DNA from: Clostridiales bacterium
GTDB taxonomy: Bacteria > Bacillota > Clostridia > Christensenellales > Pumilibacteraceae
Assembly: GCA_014799665.1 (NCBI GenBank)
Contig: JAAVHP010000004.1
Coordinates: 124,001-188,000, forward strand
DNA length: 64,000 bases
Direction: 5' to 3'
Each line of letters starts with the position of its first letter. Position 1 is the stretch's first letter. The translations under genes were made by a program, and so were the position numbers. Shown one piece after another: positions 16,554-26,121 of this stretch. The notes under the pieces are model-generated. The model was not told the DNA's origin. It saw only the letters and a list, made by a program, of their open reading frames with translations, and did not search any database.

Positions 16554-17438
16554 ATGCACGAATTGGTGATCAACGAAGCGCTTTTGCAGCGGATAGAAAC
16601 GTTGCATACCGTTTTGAAAAACAATATAGCCGGCATGTTCGGCGGCAATCACACAAGCAAGACGCTCGGTTCGTCTTGTGAGTATGTTGATTACCGTAAT
16701 TACATGGCAGGCGACGATATCACCAAAATCGATTGGAATGCTTACGCGCGCAGTGAGGAGCTGTATCTCAAACTGTACCTCGACGAGCGACAGCTACATA
16801 CAAGAATATACATCGACGTCAGTAGGTCTATGGATTTCGGAAGCGGAAAAAAGGCGCAGACCGCTTTGGAGCTTGCGGCGACTTTTGCGTATCTGGCTGT
16901 GTCCGAGCTGGATAAGGTGTCCGTTTACACCGTCAACGAAAGCAATGTGACCGAAGTGATCTCGGGCTTGTCCGGCAAGGAGCGGTACTATGCGGAAATA
17001 GGAAAGCTTAACGATATCGAGTTCGGCGGCGATTGCTTTTTGTCCGACGGCATTTTGCCCGCCGACGTTGGGTACGGCGACGGACTGAGTATTGTTATTT
17101 CCGATTTTCTTACCGACAACGATTACGAAAATGCGATTGATTACATGGTGGATAAAAAGCGCGACCTTTTGTGCGTGCAGGTGCTTTCCGCGGAGGAGCT
17201 TGATCCCAAGGTGCGCGGAAAAAACATTTTTTACGACAGCGAGAACGAGCGCAAAAGCTACCGCAAAAACATCAATAGGGATATTATCAGAGCGTACCGC
17301 GAAGCGGTGCGTTACGTCACCGAACGGCTTTTTAATTACTGTGCGGCGCGCGGCGCCGAGTACTTGCTCGTTCGGGACGATATGCAGTTAGAGCAAATAT
17401 TCTTTGAAAAACTTACCGACGTGGGGGTGCTTAAATGA
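16554..17438 (+). CDS. DUF58 domain protein
   Basis: 294 residues. The DUF58 hallmark is clear: SCEYVDYRNYMAGDDITKID, then WNAYARSEELYLKLYLDE, followed by a vWA-like strand IYIDVSRSMDFGSG with the start of a MIDAS (D-x-S-x-S). The gene starts 33 bases after the MoxR gene with an AAGGAT site and overlaps the next gene by 4 bases (ATGA). MoxR-DUF58-vWA sets are widespread; the DUF58 protein is thought to be a client of the ATPase. Cytoplasmic in prediction, since the usual N-terminal membrane helices of longer DUF58 proteins are missing. Family call is sure; molecular role is not known. Confidence 0.9.
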   Translation: MHELVINEALLQRIETLHTVLKNNIAGMFGGNHTSKTLGSSCEYVDYRNYMAGDDITKIDWNAYARSEELYLKLYLDERQLHTRIYIDVSRSMDFGSGKKAQTALELAATFAYLAVSELDKVSVYTVNESNVTEVISGLSGKERYYAEIGKLNDIEFGGDCFLSDGILPADVGYGDGLSIVISDFLTDNDYENAIDYMVDKKRDLLCVQVLSAEELDPKVRGKNIFYDSENERKSYRKNINRDIIRAYREAVRYVTERLFNYCAARGAEYLLVRDDMQLEQIFFEKLTDVGVLK

Positions 17439-19342
17439 GATTTTACTATCCGCTCGGTCTGTTGGGACTTATCGGCATACCGATTATAATTATTATCTAT
17501 ATAATCAAATCCAAATACACCGAGCAAACCGTCGGCTCGACTTATCTTTGGGAACTTAGCGAAAAATTTCTTAAACGGCGCAAGCCCATATCCAAGCTGA
17601 CCGGAATTATTACGTTGCTGTTGCAAATTTTTGCCGTGCTGTTTGTGTCTGTGGCTATAGCTCACCCGGTATTTACCGTGTCTGCGTCCGCTAAGGATAT
17701 TGTGTTTATTGTCGACGCTTCGGCAAGCATGAATATTCGCAGCGGCGATACTTCGCGATTCGGTTTGGCGCAGCGGCGCATTAACGACATTATAGACGAC
17801 GCGCAAAGCGGCAGCGGGTTTTCGCTCGTGCTGGTAAGCGATACCGTGGACACCGTGTTCGGCGGCGTCACCGACAAAGAGCAAGCCAAAATCTACGTCG
17901 GCGCACTCTCGTGCGGATGGACGAACGCAGACTGCACTTCCGCGCTTTCCGCCGCGCAGGCGTACTTCGACGACAACCGTTCGGCGGTCATGTATCTCGT
18001 AACCGACAAGGATTACGAGGTGAACGACAATCTTGCGCTCATTAACGTTTCGGGCGGAGAAAACAACTACGCGATTTACAGCTATGAACCCGTAGCGGAT
18101 GCGGCGGGCATAGGGTATTCCGGACAGGTTATTTCATACGCAGGGGATGCGGAGCTTACCGTGCAAATGTGGATGACCGACAACGTGGGCGGCACTCCCG
18201 AACAGGTTGCCGAAACCACCGTTCATGCCGAAAGCGGCGTGCCTGCCGATTTCGTGCTTACAAGCACGGTAACAAGCAGTCCCGCGCTAATCAAGCTGTG
18301 CATAGCGGAGAGCGACGCGCTCGCCGAAGACAACAACGTAATTGTGTACGACGACGATTCCGTGCAAAACCGCAAGGCGCTTATGGTGAGCAATATCGCG
18401 GATGAAAACGACGACGCGGCGTATTTGCACCGCGCGATCCAGCACGCGGGCAAGGCCGATATAGACGTCGTAACGCCCGAAACCTACGAAAGGCTTGGCG
18501 CGGTCGGCTACGATTTGTATGTGTTCAACGGGTACGTGCCCAAGACGTTGCCTACACAAGCGGCGGTTTGGCTTATCGACGCGGTCGACGGAAGCGATAT
18601 CGGCTCGGGTGTGAGCTACCGCGGACACACCACGCCGCGCGACGCGAACGGTTCGGGCAGCTATTATACGCCGCAGTACAACGACGGTACGTCCGCCGTA
18701 GAAAAAATGCTTACAAAGGATATCGTGGGGCGTATCCTTGCGGTGCGCACCTATGCGCAGTACGTAGTGCCGCGCAGTTTTACGTCCGTGCTCAATATAG
18801 ACGGCGATGATATTGTGTTTGCCGGACTTAACCGAAACGGAGATCGGCAGGTCGTGTTTTCCTTCCGCATCAAGGATTCCGACCTCGGGCTTACCGACGA
18901 TTTTCTCATCCTTGTGCGTAACCTTATGGACTATTCGTTCCCGACGGAGCTGGCGCAAACCGAATACGTTTGCGGCGACGTTATGGCGGTGGGCGTCGTG
19001 CCGGGTTGCGAGGGCATTGTCGTCACTTCGCCGTCGGGCAACAGCAACACGCTCGACACGCTCGATACCGACGTGTGCGAGGTTACTTTGCGCGAGGCGG
19101 GTACGTATATGCTGACCGTCAAAATGCGCGGCAAGGGCGAAAAGCATTTGTATGCTTACGCAGCCGTTCCGCAATCAGAAAGCGGTGGAGAAAACGGCGG
19201 CGCCATGCTCATTGCAGGCGAGCGCGAATATAACTATTCGGACGGGTTTTACGATAACCTGCTTGTATTTTTCATTTTGATAGCGATGATAGTGCTTGCG
19301 GATTGGGGGGTGTATTGTTATGAGCAATATCAACTTCGATAA
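17435..19342 (+). CDS. BatA-like membrane protein with vWA domain
   Basis: 635 residues. The N-terminus is the BatA (aerotolerance regulator) type: two membrane helices (GLLGLIGIPIIIIIYII; about 60-85) around SKYTEQTVGSTYLWE. A vWA domain follows with MIDAS DIVFIVDASASMNI. A large beta-rich region comes next, and a last membrane helix lies near residue 610 (NLLVFFILIAMIVLADWG). It overlaps the genes on both sides. It would be anchored in the membrane with the vWA part on one face, working with the MoxR ATPase. The family call is good; the job in this organism is inferred only from the operon. Confidence 0.85.
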   Translation: MRFYYPLGLLGLIGIPIIIIIYIIKSKYTEQTVGSTYLWELSEKFLKRRKPISKLTGIITLLLQIFAVLFVSVAIAHPVFTVSASAKDIVFIVDASASMNIRSGDTSRFGLAQRRINDIIDDAQSGSGFSLVLVSDTVDTVFGGVTDKEQAKIYVGALSCGWTNADCTSALSAAQAYFDDNRSAVMYLVTDKDYEVNDNLALINVSGGENNYAIYSYEPVADAAGIGYSGQVISYAGDAELTVQMWMTDNVGGTPEQVAETTVHAESGVPADFVLTSTVTSSPALIKLCIAESDALAEDNNVIVYDDDSVQNRKALMVSNIADENDDAAYLHRAIQHAGKADIDVVTPETYERLGAVGYDLYVFNGYVPKTLPTQAAVWLIDAVDGSDIGSGVSYRGHTTPRDANGSGSYYTPQYNDGTSAVEKMLTKDIVGRILAVRTYAQYVVPRSFTSVLNIDGDDIVFAGLNRNGDRQVVFSFRIKDSDLGLTDDFLILVRNLMDYSFPTELAQTEYVCGDVMAVGVVPGCEGIVVTSPSGNSNTLDTLDTDVCEVTLREAGTYMLTVKMRGKGEKHLYAYAAVPQSESGGENGGAMLIAGEREYNYSDGFYDNLLVFFILIAMIVLADWGVYCYEQYQLR

Positions 19343-21989
19343 TCCGTGGCAATTGCTGCTTATTATTCCGCTGTTTGCGGTGGCTATCGTGCCGTTCTGT
19401 ATTGCCGTACGCAAGGACAACCGCAATGGACATAATATCACCGCGCTTGTTTTACACTTATTTATTTGCTTGTTTTTTACGCTTGCGATAAGCGGCATGT
19501 CGTACGAAAGCGTCGTCACGCAAACCGAAGTATACGTGCTTGCCGATATTTCGTACTCCGCCGAGCATAGCCTGGACGACGTTCAGCAAAAGCTTAACGA
19601 AGTGGCAGACAAGCTGCCCGAAAATTCCAAGATGGGCGTAGTTTGCTTTGGAAGGAACACGCAGCAGATTTCGGACATGGGTGGCGGTGTGCCCGACGTC
19701 AGATCGGCAACCAAGGTGGACAGAAGCGCGACCGATATAGGCGCGGCTATCCGCTATGCCGGTAATCTGTTTGACGACGCAGTTATCAAGCGCTTGATCG
19801 TTATTACCGACGGCGTGGAGACCGTCGCTTCCAACAATATAGTTAAGATAGTAAACACTCTGCAAAACGAAGGTGTGTATATCGACGCGGTGTATTTGGA
19901 CGATAACCTTCCAGATGCCGTTTGCGAAGTGCAGATCGACGACGTGGATTTCACTCAAAACGCATATAAGGACAAGACGGAGAGCGTGCGAGTTATGGTG
20001 CGCGCCAATACGGGTGACTCTGACCGCACGGACGGGTACGTCAGTCTTTATCGCGGCGAGGAGCGGATCTCGCGCGTTACGGCAAGCTTTTACAGCGGCT
20101 TGAATATTGTTTCGTTACCCCTTCCCACCGACAGCGCGGGCACTTTCCGCTACGAAGTGCGGGTGGAAACCGCGGAATCGGCCGCGGACTATTCGACGTA
20201 CAACAACAGTAATTATTTTACCCAGACCGTAACCGACAAGCGTGAAGTTCTGTTTGTAGGCGGATCGCAAGCCGATGTTGCGGCGGGGCGAAAAATTTAC
20301 GGCGACGACGGCGTTACGTATATAACCGATGTTGACAAGCTTCCGCTCAGTGTGGAAGATATGTGCCGATACGATGAGATCGCACTCAGCAACTTCGACG
20401 TGCGAAAAGTGCAGTCCTGGCAAATGTTTTTGTCGTCGCTCGGCGCGCTCGTCAACGACTACGGCAAAACGCTTTCCACCTACGGCGACACATTTGTACA
20501 GGAAAACGATGGCACTTCCGAACCGCTTAATATGCTACAAAAGCTTTTGCCGTTCAATATAGGCAATCCCAATCAGGAATCGCGGCTGTTCGCGCTCGTG
20601 CTTGATATCTCCACAAGCATGAATTTCGAGAGCAGGCTAAACGTTGCCAAATCCGCGGCGGTCGGGCTTTTGCAGTCGCTCAATCCCACCGATACGGTGA
20701 TGGTCGTCGGGTATTCGGGCGTGGTCAAGCTACTGCTCGATCCCACGTATCTGACAACCGTGGGCGTTATTGCGGACAAAATACAGAATTGCGAGGTGGA
20801 AAACGAAACCAACCTTTCCGCCGCGCTCAACCATACCTACGACTTGATGCCCAAGCGCTTTTACGACCGTCGCGTCATCGTCATTTCCGACGGCTTGATA
20901 CCCAGGACGGACGAGCAAAACGCGGTGGACGCGGCAATCAAGATTTCGCGGGACGACATCGCGCTTTCGGCAATCACCGTGTATGCCAAGCCGGACGGAC
21001 TTGCGCTGTTCGACTGTATTGTAAACAACCAATACGCCGCGTCTGGGGTATTTTTGCAAAACATTCAGCACGAGAGCGAAGTGGACATCGTTATAAGCGA
21101 CCTGCGTGCCGACACGCGTGAAATCGTGATAGAAGGCGGTTCATACGACGTTACCGTCAGCCGTTCGAGCGACCCCGCAGTGACGGGAGTGAGCGCGGTA
21201 GAGGCGGTAAACGGGTTTTGGTACAACAGCGCAAAAAATACTGCGACGACCGTCATGACGGTCAAGTATTACCGCGACAGAGTAACGGCGTTTGACGTGC
21301 CGCTGTACATGTACTACAAGTACGGCAAGGGCAGGGTAGCTTCGTTTATGTCCAATATTTCGGGCGCATGGACGAGCGAATGGATAGACGGCTCGGGCGG
21401 CGCGGCGTTCCTCGGCAATCTCCCCGAGGCAAACCTGCCCGACGAGTGCATTGATTCGCCGTTCGTATTGGACGTAGAGGGTGCGGGCAGTTCTACGTCG
21501 GTGTACGTCACCGCTTCGGCGACGTTGCCCGACAGTACGGACTTTACGGTAGTGCTTACCGACCCCTACGGATTGGTAGATACAAAAACGCTTGTATTGC
21601 AATCGGGCAGGTATTGCGCCGACTTTGCCACCGACGCGCCGGGCACTTATTCCGTACGCATCGAATATGCGCAAGGCAATTTGCGGTACAGCACGGAAAC
21701 CGAGTTTTCCGTTTCGTATTACGCGGAGTACGACAGCTTCGTCGGATATAACAAGGCGTGCTTGTATAGGCTTTTGTCCGAGAATGGACAAATACTCGAT
21801 CTTGACAAAATCGAAACACTTGAAAACGTCAATTCCGAGTACACAACTTACGTGTTCAAGTTTACGCTTCTGCTTTTGGTAGCTTGCGTCGTATTGTTTG
21901 TGGTCGATATAATTATAAGACAATTAAAATGGAAGGACGTCACATCTTTCTTTAAAGGACTGTTTGGGAGGCGTAAGCATGAAAAATAA
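19320..21989 (+). CDS. large membrane protein with two vWA-type domains
   Basis: 889 residues from the ATG at 19320, 23 bases inside the previous gene. Two N-terminal membrane helices precede the first vWA-like domain (VYVLADISYSAEHSL…MGVVCFGRNTQQ). Further on, a second vWA domain has a full MIDAS start, LFALVLDISTSMNF. The C-terminal quarter is beta-rich and ends in a membrane helix (about residues 850-872) and a basic tail. Such proteins are common as the last member of MoxR-DUF58-BatA operons. It overlaps the following lipoprotein gene by 11 bases. Export side and partners not known. Confidence 0.8.
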   Translation: MSNINFDNPWQLLLIIPLFAVAIVPFCIAVRKDNRNGHNITALVLHLFICLFFTLAISGMSYESVVTQTEVYVLADISYSAEHSLDDVQQKLNEVADKLPENSKMGVVCFGRNTQQISDMGGGVPDVRSATKVDRSATDIGAAIRYAGNLFDDAVIKRLIVITDGVETVASNNIVKIVNTLQNEGVYIDAVYLDDNLPDAVCEVQIDDVDFTQNAYKDKTESVRVMVRANTGDSDRTDGYVSLYRGEERISRVTASFYSGLNIVSLPLPTDSAGTFRYEVRVETAESAADYSTYNNSNYFTQTVTDKREVLFVGGSQADVAAGRKIYGDDGVTYITDVDKLPLSVEDMCRYDEIALSNFDVRKVQSWQMFLSSLGALVNDYGKTLSTYGDTFVQENDGTSEPLNMLQKLLPFNIGNPNQESRLFALVLDISTSMNFESRLNVAKSAAVGLLQSLNPTDTVMVVGYSGVVKLLLDPTYLTTVGVIADKIQNCEVENETNLSAALNHTYDLMPKRFYDRRVIVISDGLIPRTDEQNAVDAAIKISRDDIALSAITVYAKPDGLALFDCIVNNQYAASGVFLQNIQHESEVDIVISDLRADTREIVIEGGSYDVTVSRSSDPAVTGVSAVEAVNGFWYNSAKNTATTVMTVKYYRDRVTAFDVPLYMYYKYGKGRVASFMSNISGAWTSEWIDGSGGAAFLGNLPEANLPDECIDSPFVLDVEGAGSSTSVYVTASATLPDSTDFTVVLTDPYGLVDTKTLVLQSGRYCADFATDAPGTYSVRIEYAQGNLRYSTETEFSVSYYAEYDSFVGYNKACLYRLLSENGQILDLDKIETLENVNSEYTTYVFKFTLLLLVACVVLFVVDIIIRQLKWKDVTSFFKGLFGRRKHEK

Positions 21990-23418
21990 GCTTTTGGCGA
22001 TATTGCTTGCTTGTGTATGCCTTGTGTTTTGCGGTACGGGTTGCGGCATGGGTACGTATTTGGAAAACGGCACTCAAAATCCGACGGTTAATGTAGGCGG
22101 CGGTGATAATCCTACGGAAGACCCCGACGATCCTAACAAGCCGACGGAAGAAAACCCGACGCATTATACCGTTACGGTGTTTTTGAAAAACAGTGTGTTC
22201 ACGCCGAATGAAAATATGGATATCACGGTCGTGTGGCGCAACAAAAACAACGTTGTGCGCGTGCCGCTCGGTCTTGACGGCAAGGCGGACGCGGGCGAGC
22301 TGGACGGCACTTACAGCGTTTATCTGTCGGGCTTGCCGAGCGATTATACGTATAATCCAAACGGCTACACGGCGACAGCCGATGAGCGAAAAACGAGCAT
22401 ACTTCTTACCACGGTACGCAGTCCGGAAAGCGGCAACGGCAGTAATCTGTACGTAAACGGCGGATGCTATACCGTGCGCGACGACGGAACGTACCGCGTG
22501 ACCGTCGAGCGCGACGGCGCATCGCTGTTTTACGAATACATGCCGCGTTCGGCAGGCGTGTATTCAATCGAGTCGTGGGTCAATATTTACGATGACGAAA
22601 TAAATCCGCTGTTCCATTTGTACGGCGGCAGTACCGCTTTTAAGTGGTTTGTTCGCACGCTGGACGGCGGCGGCGCGGCGTCGGATGGCGGGTTTGCCAA
22701 AAACTTCCGCTACGAATTTTCGGTGTCTGCAACAGAAGTGGGCAACGTATGCACGTTTGCGGTGGGAGCGGACAGCAAGTCGCACGAATATCCCGTATAC
22801 GTCGACTTTGCGATAACTTACTTGGGTGATTACATCAGCTCGTATGCCGATATAAGACCGCAGGCGGCAAAGCAGGCACGAGGCAAAACCCCGGAGCGTG
22901 AGGCAGGCGAGCAGTTTGTTTATGCCGATATGGGCACGTATCTTTACGACGCGAGCAATTTCAAGGTAAGCCCCAATACGGGAAGGTACCACGTGTATGA
23001 CGCGGTTGAGTATGCCGACAACAGGTACGGCTACGGCGCGGGTTACGGTCCGATGCTTCTTTGCGATATTAGGGGTGCGCTTCCCGCATACGGAGTGGTG
23101 CCCTCGCTGTATGATGCGATTTCCGTCGGGCCAAACGGCAGTAACTATCTGATCCTGTACAATACATGGATAGAATCCGAGCAAAAGTTTGCCGCGTTCG
23201 ACTATACCAACTTCATCCGCATCGACTATAACGCGGTGTGCAACAGCGAAGGCAAGTGTTACGTGACCGAGGAGCTAAGGACGTTCCTGCAAAAGTTCGC
23301 CGAAAATCATTCGCTGTACACCGACGGCGTGGGAGCGGGTATGGATACGCCCGAATACGCGGGGTATTCCGCCAATCAGGACGCGCTGTGGCTGTTTGCT
23401 TGCGGTTTTTACAAATAA
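21979..23418 (+). CDS. lipoprotein at the end of the MoxR operon
   Basis: 479 residues. The start at 21979 follows GGGAGGCGTAAGC and overlaps the preceding gene by 11 bases, so it is co-translated. A signal peptide ends in a lipobox (FCGTGCGMG), with the lipidated Cys near residue 21. A Pro/Asp/Asn-rich linker follows, then a transthyretin/Cna-B-like domain (VVWRNKNNVVRVPLGLDGKA), and a C-terminal region rich in Tyr/Gly/Asp. It is probably an extracytoplasmic partner of the vWA membrane proteins. No enzyme motif seen. Confidence 0.75.
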   Translation: MKNKLLAILLACVCLVFCGTGCGMGTYLENGTQNPTVNVGGGDNPTEDPDDPNKPTEENPTHYTVTVFLKNSVFTPNENMDITVVWRNKNNVVRVPLGLDGKADAGELDGTYSVYLSGLPSDYTYNPNGYTATADERKTSILLTTVRSPESGNGSNLYVNGGCYTVRDDGTYRVTVERDGASLFYEYMPRSAGVYSIESWVNIYDDEINPLFHLYGGSTAFKWFVRTLDGGGAASDGGFAKNFRYEFSVSATEVGNVCTFAVGADSKSHEYPVYVDFAITYLGDYISSYADIRPQAAKQARGKTPEREAGEQFVYADMGTYLYDASNFKVSPNTGRYHVYDAVEYADNRYGYGAGYGPMLLCDIRGALPAYGVVPSLYDAISVGPNGSNYLILYNTWIESEQKFAAFDYTNFIRIDYNAVCNSEGKCYVTEELRTFLQKFAENHSLYTDGVGAGMDTPEYAGYSANQDALWLFACGFYK

Positions 23419-23467
23419 ATGTTAGAATAATACAGCTGACGCTCATGTTTAAAGGAGTTTTGTTAAT

Positions 23468-25876
23468 ATGAAAAAATCGATAAAGTATATTTTACTTATA
23501 ACGGTAGCGACGTTGCTGTTTTGCGCAGTGTTCGGGCTTGTCGCATGCGGCGGCGACCAATCGAACATTACTGCGCTACGCATAGAAAACCCCAAAATAA
23601 ATTTTATGTGCGGCGACGAGTTTGAAACAGGCGACGAGTTTAAGGTATACGCCGAGTATAAAGACGGCAGCGTTGCGGACGTTACCGACAAGATCACTAT
23701 CAATCAGGAAAGCGGCATGGATATGTCGGTAGCGGGCGATTACCAAATAACGGTAATTTTCGAGGGCAAGCGCGAAATATATACTGTATACGTAAACGAC
23801 AGTGATGATATTTTGCGCAAGATCGAGCTTGACACAGCCGCCGTAAAAACGCAGTACAGACTGGGCGACGAGGTGTCGCTTGACGGGCTTGCGCTCGACC
23901 TGACGTACGAAAATTCACGCGGCGCTATGTTCGTTGTGCAAACGACGTCGACGGACGGTTTGGACGTAGCCATCGTCGGCGAAAACGGCACGGTTATAGA
24001 CAAGGTATTCACGGCGCTCGGAAAATTTACAGTAACCGTATCGCTCGGGAACGTAAAGGCGTCGTTCGACATGACGGTTGAAGACGTTAATATTTCGACG
24101 GTGCAGAGCGCGCTCGCCGTGGGCGGGTATTTCAGCCGTAACGTGGCTTCCGGCGAAATTTGGATGCAGGGCGCGCACCCGTTCTACGCCAAGGTAAAGG
24201 GTAGCGACGGTAAAGAAAAGGAATTGCTCCCGCCCCACACGCCGGTCACGACGTACAAGTACGACTACACGTTCGGCAACAGTTACACTTACTTTAAGGA
24301 GCGGTCTTACACTTTTGAGGCGGACGGGAACGAGACGACGGAGTATTTAGGCGACGTCGCCAAGGAAGTTGAGCTTTCGCCTATAGCGGAATACCATTGC
24401 AGTAACGACAGCAAGGGCTTTTTTGTTACTCAGCTTAACGACGAAGTTATCGTAACGAGCAACCGTAACGATCCGTCGATGATGAGCGGTGCGCCTGTAT
24501 TTTTGTGGTACAACAGCCAGACCGAATACGGCGCGGAAAACATGCTTAACAACCTGTATAATCACGCGTTAAAGTGTAGCAATAACGACTTAAAGGAAAC
24601 CGTCGATGAAGCCCAAAAAACGTACACGTTTACGTTTTCGGGTTTGGAACAGCGCGATAGAGTTTCGGACTATTACAAGACGACGGTCACGTTCAAGCTT
24701 GGCGACAGCTACGAAATAGCCTATGCGTTCGTCACGCAGGACTATTACGAGAACAACAGCAGTCTTGCCGAACAGGACGGCTACGTTCCTACGTTCACGA
24801 CCGACGCGTCGGGCAAAACAACGCCGACCGGTGACTATTCGTATAGCACCATGATAACTGTTTCACAAACTACGGGCGAGCGCACGGAGACAAACGGCTA
24901 CGATCGCGATATGTTCAAGATCAAATCGTACAAGCTAATGTATCAAGGAAAAGAGCTTGCGGAAAACGCCGAAATAGAGTGCAACGTAGGCAACATATAT
25001 ATGATCCAAATTACCGACGTTTTGCCGACTACCGCAAACATGACGATAGATATGATGATGTTTGACTATGAGGGAAATTACGGCGGTGCGGACGTTTGGA
25101 TCAGCAACGAACATTTCACCTTGTTGCGCTCGGACAACGCAATCAGCATATCGGCAAAGCACGGCGGCACGTGGACTATTATTATCAAAACCGAAAATAC
25201 CGAAAGAAGGCTTGTGCTGAATATTACGGGCTCCGCGCCCCAAAAGGAAATGCAACCTAAGCTATTAAACAATGTATCCGGCACTTTCTATGACGGCAAC
25301 GAAAAAACCGTATCCATAGGCGGCGAGATTTATTTTTACGGTGCGGTAGAGCAGTATGCAAACCCGGCACAGACGGCCACGATCAATTCGGACAATGCCG
25401 AGTACGCCACTGTCACCAAGGCTAAAATCGGCGGCGTCGATTGCTGGAAATTTACCGCTACGCGTGAAGGCGAGTATCAAGTGACCGTAGTGTCCGACGT
25501 GGCCACACTCGTACGGTGCATATTCACGTTTACGGTCGGCGAAATCGATTTTGAGGAATTGCTCAGCGGCACGTACACGGCGCAGGATCGAGTGGGCGAT
25601 ATTTATACAGTAACGTTTACGCCTAATGGGAACGAAGTAATCGGTGGCACGGTAAGCATTACGCGCACGCCCACCGACGAAAACGACGATCCCATTACGG
25701 ATCAAACCGTAATGCAAACGTTCACTTTCAGCGTGGAAGGCTTGAACGTTGTCGTGCCGCACGTGTCAGGCGACGTAATTTGGGTGGAATTCGCCATAGA
25801 CGAAAACAACAATCTCGTGCTTATCGATCAGCGCGATAATCGATATGTGCTTACCCGCTCTTCTGCAAATACCTAA
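23468..25876 (+). CDS. lipoprotein with Ig-like domains
   Basis: 802 residues, 49 bases after the previous gene with AAAGGAG ten bases before ATG, so probably the last gene of the same operon. The lipobox is VFGLVACGG, with Cys near residue 27. Residues about 35-215 hold two bacterial Ig-like (Big-type) domains of the form LRIENPKINFMCGDEF … VAGDYQITVIFEG and a second copy ending VTVSLGNVKASFDMTVED. The rest is beta-rich without clear motifs (segments such as YKTTVTFKLGDSYEIAYAFV). It is expected on the cell surface. Shares the module style of the lipoproteins at 10576 and 49930. Confidence 0.75.
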   Translation: MKKSIKYILLITVATLLFCAVFGLVACGGDQSNITALRIENPKINFMCGDEFETGDEFKVYAEYKDGSVADVTDKITINQESGMDMSVAGDYQITVIFEGKREIYTVYVNDSDDILRKIELDTAAVKTQYRLGDEVSLDGLALDLTYENSRGAMFVVQTTSTDGLDVAIVGENGTVIDKVFTALGKFTVTVSLGNVKASFDMTVEDVNISTVQSALAVGGYFSRNVASGEIWMQGAHPFYAKVKGSDGKEKELLPPHTPVTTYKYDYTFGNSYTYFKERSYTFEADGNETTEYLGDVAKEVELSPIAEYHCSNDSKGFFVTQLNDEVIVTSNRNDPSMMSGAPVFLWYNSQTEYGAENMLNNLYNHALKCSNNDLKETVDEAQKTYTFTFSGLEQRDRVSDYYKTTVTFKLGDSYEIAYAFVTQDYYENNSSLAEQDGYVPTFTTDASGKTTPTGDYSYSTMITVSQTTGERTETNGYDRDMFKIKSYKLMYQGKELAENAEIECNVGNIYMIQITDVLPTTANMTIDMMMFDYEGNYGGADVWISNEHFTLLRSDNAISISAKHGGTWTIIIKTENTERRLVLNITGSAPQKEMQPKLLNNVSGTFYDGNEKTVSIGGEIYFYGAVEQYANPAQTATINSDNAEYATVTKAKIGGVDCWKFTATREGEYQVTVVSDVATLVRCIFTFTVGEIDFEELLSGTYTAQDRVGDIYTVTFTPNGNEVIGGTVSITRTPTDENDDPITDQTVMQTFTFSVEGLNVVVPHVSGDVIWVEFAIDENNNLVLIDQRDNRYVLTRSSANT

Positions 25877-25960
25877 TGTGAGCTTACAACAAACGCACAT
25901 AACAAAGTATACCATTAGGCTTAGACTAAAATCATTATGCCGAAAACCTCATGGGTCACA

Positions 25961-26001
25961 TACATAAAAAGTTCAAATTCGGATGATGACGTGCCGCCAA
26001 T
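25961..26001. repeat. 41-bp repeat, copy at the left edge of the second island
   Basis: Matches 7607-7647 with one mismatch. It lies 85 bases after the last chromosomal gene, and the DNA becomes A+T-rich right after it, so it is the probable left end of the second island. The plus-strand frame through it reads YIKSSNSDDDVPPI and then stops. Confidence 0.7.
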
Positions 26002-26048
26002 AAGAACTTAAAACGAATTATAAAGGAAGTTTTAGGTTCTTTAGTTTG
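26002..26048 (+). terminator. terminator at the island edge
   Basis: AAGAACTTAAAAC (26002-26014) pairs with GTTTTAGGTTCTT (26029-26041) with one G-U pair, followed by TAGTTTG. Confidence 0.5.
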
Positions 26049-26121
26049 TACAATAAGGTGCGAAAACAATTTATATTATTGTATTTTTAGCGTTGAACAT
26101 AATTTTATTAGGAGAGAATGT

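Noticed and set aside
15576..16652. antisense frame opposite the MoxR gene
   Set aside because: The MoxR ATPase frame is certain; the other frame is a shadow.
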